Shown here: positions 17,601-26,468 of the stretch, piece by piece
Numbering within the stretch: position 1 is the stretch's first letter
Layout of the letters: every line of letters begins with the position of its first letter
Assembly (NCBI GenBank): GCA_022566735.1
Contig: JADFIG010000034.1
Span: forward strand, 1 to 36,919
Length of the DNA stretch: 36,919 nucleotides
DNA from: Pseudomonadota bacterium
GTDB lineage: Bacteria > Pseudomonadota > Gammaproteobacteria > Burkholderiales > Burkholderiaceae_C
Reading direction: 5' to 3'
Made by a program: the position numbers and the translations under genes
The notes under the pieces: generated by a model
The model's input: the letters and a program-made list of their open reading frames with translations, nothing else
The model's database searches: none
Told to the model about the DNA's origin: nothing

Positions 17601-18653
17601 ATGAGCCAGATCACCGACCAGCAGGCGCTGCAGCGCGTCATCGAGCACCGCGAGATCTTCCACGACGAGATGCTGGGCCTGATGCGCCGCATCATGACCG
17701 GACAGATGTCGCCCGTGGTCATGGCCGCCTTCATCACCGGCCTGCGCGTCAAGAAGGAAACCGTGGGCGAGATCACCGCGGCGGCCCAGGTGATGCGCGA
17801 GTTCGCCACGCCCGTGCACATCGCCGACGCGACCGACAAGGTCCGCCTGGTGGACCTGTGCGGCACCGGCGGCGACGGCGCCCACACCTTCAACATCAGC
17901 ACCACGGCCATGTTCGTGGCCGCGGCCGCCGGGGCGCGCGTGGCCAAGCACGGCGGGCGTTCGGTGTCGTCGTCCACGGGCAGCGCCGACGTGCTCGAAG
18001 CCCTGGGCGTGGGCATCAACCTGCAGCCGGGCAACGTGGCCCGGGCCCTGGCCGAGACCGGCATCGGCTTCATGTTCGCGCCCAACCACCACGGCGCCAT
18101 GAAGCACGCCGCGCCGGTGCGCAAGGAACTGGGCGTGCGCACGCTGTTCAACATCCTGGGGCCGCTGACCAACCCGGCCGGTGCGCCCAAGCAGCTCATG
18201 GGCGTGTTCCATGCGGACCTGGTCGGCATCATGGCCCGCGTGCTGCAGCGCCTGGGCTCCACCCACGTGCTGGTGGTGCATGGCCGCGACGGGCTGGACG
18301 AAATCACCCTGGCGGGCGAGACCCTGGTGGCCGAGCTGAAGGACGGCGAGGTGCGCGAGTACACCATCACCCCCGGGCAGTTCGGCATCGGCGAGCACGA
18401 CGGTTCCATGCTCAAGGCGCAGAGCCGCGAGATGTCGCTGGCCATCCTGCGCCGCGTGCTGGAGAACGAGCCTGGCCCGGCGCGCGACATCGTCCTGCTC
18501 AACGCCGGTGCGGCCCTGTATGCCGCCGATGTGGCCGACAGCCTGGCCGATGGCGTGGAGCGTGCCCGCGACGCCATCGCCAGTGGTGCCGCTGCGCAGA
18601 AACTCGCCGAGTTCGTGCAGGCCACGCAGCGCCTGGCCGCAACGCAATCCTGA
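17601..18653 (+). CDS. trpD: Anthranilate phosphoribosyltransferase
   Basis: Joins anthranilate and PRPP to give phosphoribosylanthranilate. The 350-residue protein has the PRPP/anthranilate signature [17 protein letters not shown], then [21 protein letters not shown], the hinge region [13 protein letters not shown], and the Mg-binding [20 protein letters not shown] is also typical. It starts 10 bp after trpG and ends 9 bp before trpC, so the three are one transcript. No abnormal features. Confidence 0.97.
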   Translation: MSQITDQQALQRVIEHREIFHDEMLGLMRRIMTGQMSPVVMAAFITGLRVKKETVGEITAAAQVMREFATPVHIADATDKVRLVDLCGTGGDGAHTFNISTTAMFVAAAAGARVAKHGGRSVSSSTGSADVLEALGVGINLQPGNVARALAETGIGFMFAPNHHGAMKHAAPVRKELGVRTLFNILGPLTNPAGAPKQLMGVFHADLVGIMARVLQRLGSTHVLVVHGRDGLDEITLAGETLVAELKDGEVREYTITPGQFGIGEHDGSMLKAQSREMSLAILRRVLENEPGPARDIVLLNAGAALYAADVADSLADGVERARDAIASGAAAQKLAEFVQATQRLAATQS

Positions 18654-18662
18654 GGCCCTGAC

Positions 18663-19463
18663 ATGTCCGACATCCTGCAAAAAATCGTGGCCGTCAAGCA
18701 CGAAGAGATCGCGCTGGCGCTGAAGACCCGTTCGCTGGCCGAGGTGCGCGCCGCTGCCGAGGCCCGCAACCGTGACCTGCGCGACGTGCGTGATTTCGTC
18801 GGCGCACTGCGTGCCAAGGTCGCCGCCGGCCAGGCCGCCGTCATCGCCGAGGTCAAGAAGGCCAGTCCGAGCAAGGGCGTGCTGCGTGAGCACTTCGTGC
18901 CCGCCGAGATCGCGGCCAGCTATGCCCGCCACGGCGCCGCCTGCCTGAGCGTGCTGACCGACGAGCGCTTCTTTCAGGGTTCGGCCGCCTACCTGCAGCA
19001 GGCCCGCGAAGCCTGCAGCCTGCCGGTGCTGCGCAAGGACTTCATGGTCGACGCCTACCAGGTCTACGACGCGCGCGCCATGGGCGCCGACTGCATCCTG
19101 CTGATCGCCGCCTGCCTGGACGATGCGCAGATGCGCGACCTCGAAGCCCTGGCCTTCGAGCTGGGCATGGCCGTGCTGGTCGAGGTGCACGACGGCGACG
19201 AGCTCGACCGTGCCTTGAAGCTCAAGACGCCCCTGGTGGGCATCAACAACCGCAACCTGCGCACCTTCGAGGTCACGCTGGACACCACGCTGGGCTTGCT
19301 GCCGCGCGTGCCGGCCGACCGCCTGCTGGTGACGGAGTCGGGCATCCTGGGCCGCGATGACGTGCTGCGCATGCGCGCGGCCGACGTGCACGCCTTCCTG
19401 GTCGGCGAGGCCTTCATGCGCCAGCCCGACCCGGGCGCGGCGCTGGCCCGGCTGTTCGCCTGA
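18663..19463 (+). CDS. trpC: Indole-3-glycerol-phosphate synthase
   Basis: Closes the pyrrole ring of carboxyphenylamino-deoxyribulose phosphate to give indole-3-glycerol phosphate. This is a single-function TIM barrel of 266 residues, not fused to TrpF. Motifs are [18 protein letters not shown] with the catalytic lysine, [61 protein letters not shown] with the active-site asparagine, and [12 protein letters not shown] for phosphate binding. Last trp gene in the window; trpF, trpB and trpA are absent here. Confidence 0.97.
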   Translation: MSDILQKIVAVKHEEIALALKTRSLAEVRAAAEARNRDLRDVRDFVGALRAKVAAGQAAVIAEVKKASPSKGVLREHFVPAEIAASYARHGAACLSVLTDERFFQGSAAYLQQAREACSLPVLRKDFMVDAYQVYDARAMGADCILLIAACLDDAQMRDLEALAFELGMAVLVEVHDGDELDRALKLKTPLVGINNRNLRTFEVTLDTTLGLLPRVPADRLLVTESGILGRDDVLRMRAADVHAFLVGEAFMRQPDPGAALARLFA

Positions 19464-19478
19464 GCGCCGCAGGTGGCC

Positions 19479-20288
19479 ATGGGGCGCAAGGCGGGGGCCG
19501 TGGCCCAGGGCGCGCTGGATTTTGACGAGGCCCCCGGTGCAGCGCCGGCGCACGTCCCTGCGCTGTCCCGCCCGCTGGACGCGCTGTTCGACGAGGTGCC
19601 CGCCGACTGGCGCCCGCTGACCGATGCCTTCCGCGCCCAGCCCGTGGGCCGCGCCCTCATCGACCGCGTGGACGCCGCCCGCCAGGCCGGTGCCGTGATC
19701 TGCCCGGACGATGTCTTTGCCGCGCTGCGCCTGACGCGGCGCGCCGAGGTGCGCGTGCTCATCCTGGGGCAGGACCCGTACCACGGGCCGGGCCAGGCGC
19801 ACGGCCTGGCGTTCTCGGTGCGGCCCGGCGTGGCCATCCCGCCCAGCCTGCGCAACATCCGCAAGGAGGTCCAGCGCGACCTGGGCCTGGCCGCGCCCGC
19901 CCATGGCTGCCTGCAGGCCTGGGGCCAGCGTGGCGTGCTGTTGCTCAACACCGTGCTGACGGTGGAGGCGGGGCAGGCCGCCAGCCACGCCGGCTGGGGC
20001 TGGGAGGCTTTGACCGACGCCCTGGTGGCTGCCGTGGCCGCCGATGCCGCGCCCAAGGTGGTGATGCTGTGGGGCGCACACGCGCAGCGCAAGGCCGCCT
20101 TGATGCAGCAGGCGCGCCAGGCGTCCGAGGCCGCGATGGGGGATGTGTTGCTGCTGCAGAGCAACCACCCCTCGCCGCTGTCGGCCACGCGCGGGCCGCT
20201 GCCCTTTGTGGGCAATGGCCACTTCGGCCAGGCCCGGGCCTTCTGGGCCGAGCGGGGCGTGGACCTGGACTGGTCGCTGCCTCAGTAG
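19479..20288 (+). CDS. ung: Uracil-DNA glycosylase, family 1
   Basis: Removes uracil from DNA to start base-excision repair. The 269-residue protein has the family 1 motif A GQDPYHGPGQAHGLAFSV, where D activates water, the LLLNTVLTVE strand, the VVMLWGAHA segment and the DNA-intercalation loop NHPSPLSATRG. A low-complexity N-terminal tail of about 40 residues precedes the core, common in the betaproteobacterial enzymes. I chose ATG 19479 (AGG 5 nt upstream) over a GTG at 19473. It follows trpC by 15 bp and overlaps the opposite outer-membrane gene by 7 bp at its end. Confidence 0.95.
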   Translation: MGRKAGAVAQGALDFDEAPGAAPAHVPALSRPLDALFDEVPADWRPLTDAFRAQPVGRALIDRVDAARQAGAVICPDDVFAALRLTRRAEVRVLILGQDPYHGPGQAHGLAFSVRPGVAIPPSLRNIRKEVQRDLGLAAPAHGCLQAWGQRGVLLLNTVLTVEAGQAASHAGWGWEALTDALVAAVAADAAPKVVMLWGAHAQRKAALMQQARQASEAAMGDVLLLQSNHPSPLSATRGPLPFVGNGHFGQARAFWAERGVDLDWSLPQ

Positions 20289-20959
20289 TACCAGACGCTC
20301 ATCAGGCCCAGGTGGTTGGCCTCGAACTGCTCGCCGTCGGGCTGGTTGCGCGGGCGGAAGGATTCGAAGACGTAGCGCCCCTTGAGCCCCCAGGACGGCG
20401 TCAGCGCGTACTCGGCCTCGATGATGATGCCGACCTTGGCTTTCAGGTCGGCCTGGCCCGACACGAGGGTCTCGCCGCCCGCGCCGTTCGGGACGCGGAT
20501 GTTGTCGAGCTTGAAGGTCGGGTGCATGGCCTTGCGCACGCCAAAGCCGATGCGGGTGCGGTCGCTGGCATGCCACAGCAGGGTCGCTTCGACGGGCAGG
20601 CGCCGGAAGCGCACCTTCTCGCCGCGGATGCCATTGGCCTGGTCGTTGTGGTACGCCGCGGCGAGCTGCAGGGTCAGCGGCAACTCGCCCAGGCGGTGGC
20701 TGACGCCAAAGCGCAGGTCGATGCCGCCGCCGGAGCTGATGTCCTCGCGGTAGCGGGTGCTGGTGCCTTCGGGGACGAGGTCGACCTTGATCAGCGTGTC
20801 GCCACCCGACGTGAAGCCGAGGCCGAAAAACGGCCGCCAGCTGTCGCGCGCACCGGAGGCGTCGGCGGCCTGTGCCCAGGCGGGGTTGGGGACGAGGATG
20901 ACAGCGGCGGCGGTCGCGGCGGAGAAGGCGCACGCGGCCCAGGCGCGGAGGTGGCGCAT
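20282..20959 (-). CDS. Small outer-membrane beta-barrel protein
   Basis: A 225-residue protein with a signal peptide (AFSAATAAAVILVPNPAWAQA) and a mature part made of alternating short strands ending in an aromatic residue (LMSVWYY), the usual signal for the outer-membrane insertion machinery. Strand-like stretches include RPFFGLGFTSGGDTLIKVDL, LTLQLAAAYH, RIGFGVRKA, VGIIIEAEYAL and WGLKGRYVFESF. Barrel size of about 195 residues suits eight strands. I do not recognise a named family, although it has the style of uncharacterised Burkholderiales barrel proteins; no ligand can be assigned. Its promoter region lies in the gap before the exopolysaccharide genes, with a weak TTGGCA / TATTTC pair. 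Confidence 0.8.
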   Translation of the reverse strand: MRHLRAWAACAFSAATAAAVILVPNPAWAQAADASGARDSWRPFFGLGFTSGGDTLIKVDLVPEGTSTRYREDISSGGGIDLRFGVSHRLGELPLTLQLAAAYHNDQANGIRGEKVRFRRLPVEATLLWHASDRTRIGFGVRKAMHPTFKLDNIRVPNGAGGETLVSGQADLKAKVGIIIEAEYALTPSWGLKGRYVFESFRPRNQPDGEQFEANHLGLMSVWYY

Positions 20960-21321
20960 GGCAGATTCCCTGTTTGTGTGTTGGTGGGGTCATTGTGCAC
21001 CAGGCCCCTGCGCGCGGCGGTCAATCCCGTGCGTGAAATACGCCACGCATATTGGATGCCAACCCCTCAAATGGGTCATCTTTCACACCCATTCGCGGGG
21101 CCAGGCGGTAAATTGAAATTTGCAACAATATCCACCGAGACCCCACTCAGATAATCCAGAAACATCGATGCAGGGTGGCCGCAAAGCCAGACTTGCACGC
21201 GCGTGGATGAAAGTCCGCCAAGGCGCCAGGGAGGCGCGCAGTCCGTTCCGTTCAGGCCCGCCTTGCGGCAGGTCGCTTTGCCTTCGGCCCGGGCCGAGGC
21301 GTTCTCACCGTGCGAGCTCCC
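20960..21321. promoter_or_regulatory. Divergent control region ahead of the exopolysaccharide locus, with an inverted repeat
   Basis: This 362-bp gap divides the outer-membrane gene and the exopolysaccharide genes and is AT-richer than its surroundings (especially 21100-21160). It contains a perfect inverted repeat AATGGGT-N10-ACCCATT at 21070-21093, suiting a dimeric regulator, and the smaller TTGG-ATG-CCAA at 21054-21064. GATAAT (21150-21155) resembles a -10 box but has no good -35. Downstream GACTT/AAGTC could fold a small hairpin around CACGCGCGTG. I could not identify a riboswitch class. Confidence 0.45.
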
Positions 21322-22278
21322 ATGGCGTCCCCTGTGCCCGTGCCGTCCTCGGCCCCCACCTCTGCTGCCTCCCCGCCCGCCCCGCTGCCCAGCCTGGGCG
21401 TGGTCATCGTCAACTACTGCACCTGCGACCTGACCCTGCGCTGCGTGGCCTCGATGCTGCAGCACGGCATTGCCCAGGCCGAGCACATCGTGGTGGTCGA
21501 CAACGACTCTCCCGACGGCTCGGGCGCGCGCCTGCAGGCCGACCTGCCGCCAGGGGTGGTGACGGTGCTGTCTGCACGCAATGGCGGCTTCGGGGCCGGG
21601 GTGAATATCGGGATGGCGGCGTTGGGCACCGACCTGGTCCTGGTGTTGAACCCCGACACGTATTTCGAATCGAATCGCATGGACGTGATTCGCAACATGT
21701 TCAATGAGTCGCAGAAACTCGGGGTGGCGGGCCTGAAACTTGTCAACCCGGATGGCAGCCTGCAGTATTCGGCGCGCAGGTTTTATTCCCTTCCCGACAT
21801 CCTGGTGCGCCGCACGCCGCTGGGCAAACTGGCCCCGATGCGCCAGCTGGAGCATTCCCACCTGCTGACGCGCAAGTGGAGGCAGCCCTCGCAGACGCCG
21901 TTTTTCGAGGCCGACTGGGTCATGGGCACCGGTTTCGTCGTGCGGCGCAGCGCCTTCGAGCAGATCGGGCGCATGGACGAGGGCTATTTCCTCTACTTCG
22001 AGGAGGTCGACCTCTGCGCCCGCATGTGGATCGAGGGCTGGCAGGTGGTCGCCGTGCCCGAGGTGGCCCTGGTGCATGACCACCAGCGCAGCAGCGCGGC
22101 GGGCATCCTCTCGCCGGCGGGCAAGACCCATCTGCGCAGCATGGCCCGCTTCTTCGCCAAGTTCGGCGTGCCCTGGTTGAGCCGGCCGTCGCGTGCGCAC
22201 ATGGCCGCGGCGCTGGCGCGCTGGCAGGCTTCGCAGCACGGGCGCGGCCCTGTGACCGAGCCGCAACACGGGGGTTGA
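21322..22278 (+). CDS. Glycosyltransferase family 2 protein (rhamnosyltransferase-like)
   Basis: Cytoplasmic inverting sugar transferase of about 318 residues. After a Pro/Ser/Ala-rich start it has LGVVIVNYCTCDLTLRCVASM, VVVDNDSPDGS, the pocket SARNGGFGAGVNIGM, and the metal-binding DxD variant LNPDTYF, then the acceptor domain MGTGFVVRRSAFEQIGRMDEGYFLYFEEVDLC with the catalytic acidic residues ED. This pattern is that of GT2 enzymes that add rhamnose or related sugars to a lipid-linked chain. The start is uncertain: ATG 21322 has a weak GAG box, while GTG 21310 (four codons earlier) has GAGG 10 nt upstream. First gene of the exopolysaccharide cluster; possibly a separate transcript from the next gene. 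Confidence 0.88.
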   Translation: MASPVPVPSSAPTSAASPPAPLPSLGVVIVNYCTCDLTLRCVASMLQHGIAQAEHIVVVDNDSPDGSGARLQADLPPGVVTVLSARNGGFGAGVNIGMAALGTDLVLVLNPDTYFESNRMDVIRNMFNESQKLGVAGLKLVNPDGSLQYSARRFYSLPDILVRRTPLGKLAPMRQLEHSHLLTRKWRQPSQTPFFEADWVMGTGFVVRRSAFEQIGRMDEGYFLYFEEVDLCARMWIEGWQVVAVPEVALVHDHQRSSAAGILSPAGKTHLRSMARFFAKFGVPWLSRPSRAHMAAALARWQASQHGRGPVTEPQHGG

Positions 22279-22330
22279 GCTGTCCGCCGGCCCGCTGTTT
22301 TTCCCTTGCCGGTGCGAAGCACGCCCCCCG

Positions 22331-22336
22331 TATCAT
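22331..22336 (+). promoter_or_regulatory. Candidate -10 box for the wza-type gene
   Basis: TATCAT matches TATAAT at five of six positions and follows TTGCCG after 19 bp, a somewhat long spacer. It would start transcription about 60 nt before the export lipoprotein gene, separating it from the GT2 gene. Confidence 0.35.
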
Positions 22337-22404
22337 CGGCGGGCCCTTCCCGGGCAGGTTTCCTGGTCGGGTTGCCATGGCCCGATCGTCCTTTTCTCGT
22401 CGCC

Positions 22405-23181
22405 ATGAACAAGCCCCTCGCCTCCCTGCTGGCCAGTTTCCTTGCCGTGCTCATGCTGTCGGCCTGCGTGCCACCCGGCGTGCTGCAGGCGCCCCAGGGC
22501 TTCGACGCGGCGCCGCACATGATCACGCCGGCGCAACTGGCCGCCCTGCCCAGGGTGCCCACGCGCGTGCGTGCTGGCGACACCCTGCGCATCGTGCGTG
22601 ACGCGCAGGACTCGGCCAGCCTGGACCTGCGCAACCTGGTCGACGACAGCCAGACGCTGAACTACGTGGTGCGCGCCGATGGCACCATCGCCTTCCGCTA
22701 CGCCGGCCGCATCGAGGCGGCGGGCAAGACGCCCGAAGAGCTGGCCCAGTCCCTGCGCGACAAGCTGGCGGTCTACTACCGCGAGCCGGGCGTGACGGTC
22801 AACATCGTCAACTCGCCCAGCAGCAAGGTGGTGATCGGGGGGGCGGTGCGCGCGCCCATCACGCTGGACCTGTACGCCGTCTCCAACCTGGAGCAGGCCC
22901 TGTTCGCCGCGGGCGGCCTGCTGCCCGGCGCCGACCCGGCCCGCCTGGCCCTGCTGCGCCTCGACGAGCAGGACCGCTACCGCGTGCACCTGATCGACTT
23001 CTCCAACGTGCTGCAGCCACAAGAAGGCGGGCGCGCGGCCATCGCCTTGCAGCGCGGCGACATCGTCTTCGTGCCCAAGTCCAGCGCCGGGGCCTCGGCC
23101 GATGGCGTGGACCTGTACTTCAACCAGCTGTTGCCGTTCTCGCGCGCCCTCGGTGTGAACGCCACCGCCAACGTCAACTGA
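22405..23181 (+). CDS. Polysaccharide export lipoprotein (Wza/OPX family)
   Basis: Outer-membrane polysaccharide export protein of 258 residues. The lipoprotein signal is MNKPLASLLASFLAVLMLSAC, with the lipobox LSAC and acylated C21. The mature part has the Poly_export domain (RAGDTLRIVRDAQ to VTVNIVNSPS, about 60-150), with GTIAFRYAGRIEAAGKTPEEL typical of OPX proteins, and then one SLBB domain (KVVIGGAVRAPITLDLYAVSNLEQALFAAGG). It would form the periplasmic/outer-membrane channel working with the co-polymerase encoded next. It is shorter than E. coli Wza (about 380) and like the short OPX proteins (GumB-like). An upstream in-frame ATG at 22306 would hide the signal peptide, so 22405 was chosen. 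Confidence 0.93.
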   Translation: MNKPLASLLASFLAVLMLSACVPPGVLQAPQGFDAAPHMITPAQLAALPRVPTRVRAGDTLRIVRDAQDSASLDLRNLVDDSQTLNYVVRADGTIAFRYAGRIEAAGKTPEELAQSLRDKLAVYYREPGVTVNIVNSPSSKVVIGGAVRAPITLDLYAVSNLEQALFAAGGLLPGADPARLALLRLDEQDRYRVHLIDFSNVLQPQEGGRAAIALQRGDIVFVPKSSAGASADGVDLYFNQLLPFSRALGVNATANVN

Positions 23182-23204
23182 GCCCCGGGCCGCCGCCGCA
23201 CACC

Positions 23205-25181
23205 ATGATCGACATCCGCTCCCTGCGCGACCTGGTCCGCCTGTTCTACATCTTCCGCCGCGAGTTCTGGCTGGCCTTCGCGGGCACGGCGGTGCTGGCG
23301 GTCGCCGGCGCCTTCTTGCTGCCGCCGAAGTACACCTCGGATGCCCGCCTGCTGGTCAAGCCGGGCCGCGAGAACATGACCGCGCCCATCGAGGCCGCCG
23401 ACCGCCAGGCCGTCTACCCGCAAAGCACCACGCGCGACCCCATCCTGGACGAAGAAAAGATGCTCACGGGCCGCCCGGTGCTGATGCAGGTGGCGCGCCT
23501 GTACCTGGCCGAGATGTCGGCCGAACCCCGGCGCGAAGGCGTCCTGGGGCAGATCAAGGACGCCTTCGGCAGCGTGCGCAAGGCGGTGGCAGGCGTGGCG
23601 GGCAAGGGCCTGGCCGCCATCGGCCTGATCGAGGTGCAAAGCGAGGAAGAGGCCATCGCCGAGAAGCTGGCCGCGCGCTTCGCGGTCACGCACGGGCCGG
23701 GCTCCAACGTGATGGAGCTGAGCTTCACCTGGGGCGACCCGGTGGTGGCGCAGCGCGTGCTCAAGAGCTGGATCCGCATCTACCTCGATGAGCGCACCAC
23801 TGTGCTGGGCCGCAAGCCCCTGGTCACTTTCTACGAGGCCAAGGTGCGCGACTCCGACCAGCAGATCGAATCGGCCAAGGGCCTGCTGCGCAGCCGCCTG
23901 ATGGCGATCGACGGCACCAGCGCCCAGGAGCGCCTGGACGCCCTGACCAAGCGACTCAACGACCTCCACACGCGCCGCGCCGAAATCGCGGCCGAGCGCA
24001 CCGCCCTGCTCAACGGCATCGGCTACGCCAACCAGCAGGTGGGCAGCCTGGCCAAGGAGACGGTGTCCGAGCGCGAACTGGGCAACAGCCCGACCTGGCA
24101 GGCCCTGAGCACGCAGCTGGCCGACCTCAAGCGCCAGCGCGCCGATGCCCTGCGCATCTTCAAGGACACGGCGCCCACCATCGTGGCGCTCAACGAGAGC
24201 ATCACCACGCTGGAGGCCCAGCTCAAGACCGAAGACCGCGTGCTGCAGCGCTCCGAGCGGCGCACGCCCAACGAGCTCAACACCACCATGGCGCGCAACC
24301 AGCTGGAGAAGTCCATGCGCCTGCGCGAGCTCGATGCCTTGCGCGCGTCCTTCGACAAGGAAGTGGCCCAGCTGGAGGTCGTGCGCCGCAAGGTGCTGGA
24401 GACCGAGCCCGAACTGGCCCGCCTGGAGCAGGCCCTGGCCGTGGGGGAAAAGAGCCGCGGCCTCTACCTGGACAGCCTGGAGAAGGCGCGCATCGACCAG
24501 GCCCTGGACGAAAGCCGCATCAACAACATCGCCCAGATCCAGGAGGCCTCGCTCAACCCCAGCCGCTCCTCGCCCAAGAGCCTGCTGTTGCTGCTGCTGG
24601 CCTTGCCCGCGGGCGGCCTGGTCGGGCTGGCCGTGGTCTACCTGTGCGCCCTGGCCGACCAGCGCATCCACGACGGTGGTCGCTTCGAAGAGCGCTTCGG
24701 TGTGCCGCTGTGGTCGGCCGTCAAGGACATCGAAGGACGCGCCCCGGACAACGACTTCCACGCCAGCCTCTACCGCATCTACGGCACGCTGCCGCTGGAG
24801 CGCATCGCCCGCGAAGGCCTGGTGCTGGGCCTGACCTCGGCGCGCAGCGGTGAAGGGGTGAGCTTCCTGACCGAACGCCTCCAGGCCTTGCTGGAGGCCC
24901 AGGGCCTGAAGGTGCGCCTCAATGCGCAGCCGGCCCAGGCCGCGCCGGGCGAGGTCGTCCTGCTCGAAGCCTCGGGCCTGCACAGCAACCGCGAGGCCTT
25001 CGTGCGCCTGAGCCAGGCCCACCAGATCGTGCTGGTGGTCGAGGCCCGTGCCAGCACCGTGCCTGTGGTGGAGAACGCCCTGGGTGTGCTGCGCACCGCT
25101 TTCCGCAAGGTCGACGGTGTCATCCTCAACCGCCGGCGCTTCGAAGTGCCGCCCCACGTGTTGCGCTGGTTGCAGCGCTGA
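23205..25181 (+). CDS. Polysaccharide co-polymerase (Wzz/GumC type) with a degenerate BY-kinase domain
   Basis: A 658-residue inner-membrane protein controlling chain length. Helix 1 is at about 21-40 (FWLAFAGTAVLAVAGAFLLP), followed by PPKYTSDARLLVKPG of the Wzz domain, a long coiled-coil periplasmic region (about 205-440), the Pro-rich NPSRSSP, and helix 2 (about 459-482). The cytosolic tail keeps BY-kinase remnants: FHASLYRIYGTLPLERI corresponds to the RslRtnL region, and SARSGEGVS (545-553) to the Walker A motif, but V552 replaces the ATP-binding lysine. The Walker A' position reads LLEASGLHSN without the aspartates, and no tyrosine-rich C terminus exists. Kinase activity is thus unlikely; the tail is best read as a pseudo-kinase. 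Confidence 0.9.
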   Translation: MIDIRSLRDLVRLFYIFRREFWLAFAGTAVLAVAGAFLLPPKYTSDARLLVKPGRENMTAPIEAADRQAVYPQSTTRDPILDEEKMLTGRPVLMQVARLYLAEMSAEPRREGVLGQIKDAFGSVRKAVAGVAGKGLAAIGLIEVQSEEEAIAEKLAARFAVTHGPGSNVMELSFTWGDPVVAQRVLKSWIRIYLDERTTVLGRKPLVTFYEAKVRDSDQQIESAKGLLRSRLMAIDGTSAQERLDALTKRLNDLHTRRAEIAAERTALLNGIGYANQQVGSLAKETVSERELGNSPTWQALSTQLADLKRQRADALRIFKDTAPTIVALNESITTLEAQLKTEDRVLQRSERRTPNELNTTMARNQLEKSMRLRELDALRASFDKEVAQLEVVRRKVLETEPELARLEQALAVGEKSRGLYLDSLEKARIDQALDESRINNIAQIQEASLNPSRSSPKSLLLLLLALPAGGLVGLAVVYLCALADQRIHDGGRFEERFGVPLWSAVKDIEGRAPDNDFHASLYRIYGTLPLERIAREGLVLGLTSARSGEGVSFLTERLQALLEAQGLKVRLNAQPAQAAPGEVVLLEASGLHSNREAFVRLSQAHQIVLVVEARASTVPVVENALGVLRTAFRKVDGVILNRRRFEVPPHVLRWLQR

Positions 25182-25196
25182 AAGAGCCGAGTTCGC

Positions 25197-26468
25197 ATGC
25201 GCCTGGCCCTGCTGTCTCCCTTGCCGCCCGAGCAGACCGGCATCGCCGATTACGCGGCGCATTGCCGCACCGCCCTCAACCAGGCCGGTGTGGACGTGCT
25301 CACGCCGCTGCAGGGGCAGCGTCCCATCACCTCGCTGGCGGCGGCCAAGGCCTGGGTGGCCGAGCGCGACTGGCGGCGCATCGACGTGGTCCATGCCGAG
25401 CTGGGCGGCGGCCGCCATGGCGAGTTCCTGACCCTGTGCGCGCTGGCCGCGCTGCCCAACCGGCCGGCCCTGTCGGCCACCGTGCACGACCCGGAGCGCC
25501 TGGTCTGGAAGCCGGTCAACGGCCTGTGGCGTGCGGTGAATGCTTCGGCGCTGCTGCCGCGCGCGGCCAAGCAGGCGGTGGCTTTGCTGTCCGACCCCTT
25601 CACGCTGATGAGCGAGCGCGCCCTGGCCCGCCGCCTCGATGGCCTGGTCGCGCTGACGCAGACCGGCGCCGACCGCCTGGGCAAGCGCATGAAGCTCCCG
25701 CCCGGCCGCGTCGCCGTCATCCCCCATGGGGTGCTGACCTTGCCGCAGGTGCCCTTGCCTGATCTGCAGGATGCCTTGGGCGAGACGGCCATCAAGGTGC
25801 TGTACTTCGGCTTCATCTACAGCGGCAAGGGCATCGAAGACCTGATCGACGCGGTGGGCCGCCTGCGCAGCGAGTCGCCCGAGATCGCTGGCCGCATCCG
25901 GGTGACGATCGCCGGCGGCACCGCGCCCGACATCGCCTTCGGCGGCCAGGGCAGCTACCTGGACCAGTTGCGCGAGCGCGCGGCCAGGCGCGGCCTGGAC
26001 CAGCAGGTGAGCTGGGAGCTGGACATCGATGAGCACGACATCCCGCGCCTCATCCAGCGCCACCACCTGATGGTGCTGCCTTACCGCGAGTCGGCCAAGC
26101 TGGCCCTGCTGGGCCAGATGCGCGGCACCAGCGGTGCACTGGCCTGGGCGATCGCCTGCGGGCGCGGCGCCATCACCTCGGACGCGCGCGCCTTTGCCGA
26201 AGAGATCAGCCATGGCAACGGCGCCGCCTACCGCCAGGGCGATGTGCCGGCGCTGGCCATGCGCCTGCGCGAGGTCGTCGAGCAGCCCGAGCTGCTGCAG
26301 CAGTGGGCCAGGCAGGCCAGCCTGCTGGCCCAGGCGCGGGCCTGGCCGATGACGGGGCAGCGCTTTCTGGGGCACTTCCAGCGCGTGGTGGCCCGGGCCG
26401 AGCAGGTCCGCGGCGCACGCGCCACCGTGGGTGGCGACTCGGGTTGGGCGCGCAAGGAGTCGCTGTGA
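25197..26468 (+). CDS. Glycosyltransferase family 4 (GT-B) protein
   Basis: Retaining GT-B enzyme of 423 residues. It begins with MRLALLSPLPPEQTGIADYA, typical of GT4 N-domains, then has PHGV at the domain junction and the C-domain strand IKVLYFGFIYSGKGIEDLIDAV. The usual E-x7-E nucleotide-sugar motif (EGFGLPVVEA type) is replaced by GALAWAIACGRGAITSDARAFAEEI, a weaker match seen in some exopolysaccharide GT4s. The donor sugar cannot be told. It lies 15 bp after the co-polymerase gene and overlaps the next start (GTGA). Confidence 0.87.
   Translation: MRLALLSPLPPEQTGIADYAAHCRTALNQAGVDVLTPLQGQRPITSLAAAKAWVAERDWRRIDVVHAELGGGRHGEFLTLCALAALPNRPALSATVHDPERLVWKPVNGLWRAVNASALLPRAAKQAVALLSDPFTLMSERALARRLDGLVALTQTGADRLGKRMKLPPGRVAVIPHGVLTLPQVPLPDLQDALGETAIKVLYFGFIYSGKGIEDLIDAVGRLRSESPEIAGRIRVTIAGGTAPDIAFGGQGSYLDQLRERAARRGLDQQVSWELDIDEHDIPRLIQRHHLMVLPYRESAKLALLGQMRGTSGALAWAIACGRGAITSDARAFAEEISHGNGAAYRQGDVPALAMRLREVVEQPELLQQWARQASLLAQARAWPMTGQRFLGHFQRVVARAEQVRGARATVGGDSGWARKESL

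Noticed and set aside
21110..21180. Possible sigma-54 promoter (TGGC and TTGC elements) near 21180 and 21120
   Set aside because: The spacing between GG and GC is 15 to 18 bases instead of 12.
21160..21260. CGCAAAGCCA string upstream of the EPS genes, resembling part of the c-di-GMP-I (GEMM) riboswitch
   Set aside because: The GCAAACC...GAAA...GGG hairpin and the 3' part of the aptamer are missing; a short match alone is not enough. A covariance-model search would settle it.
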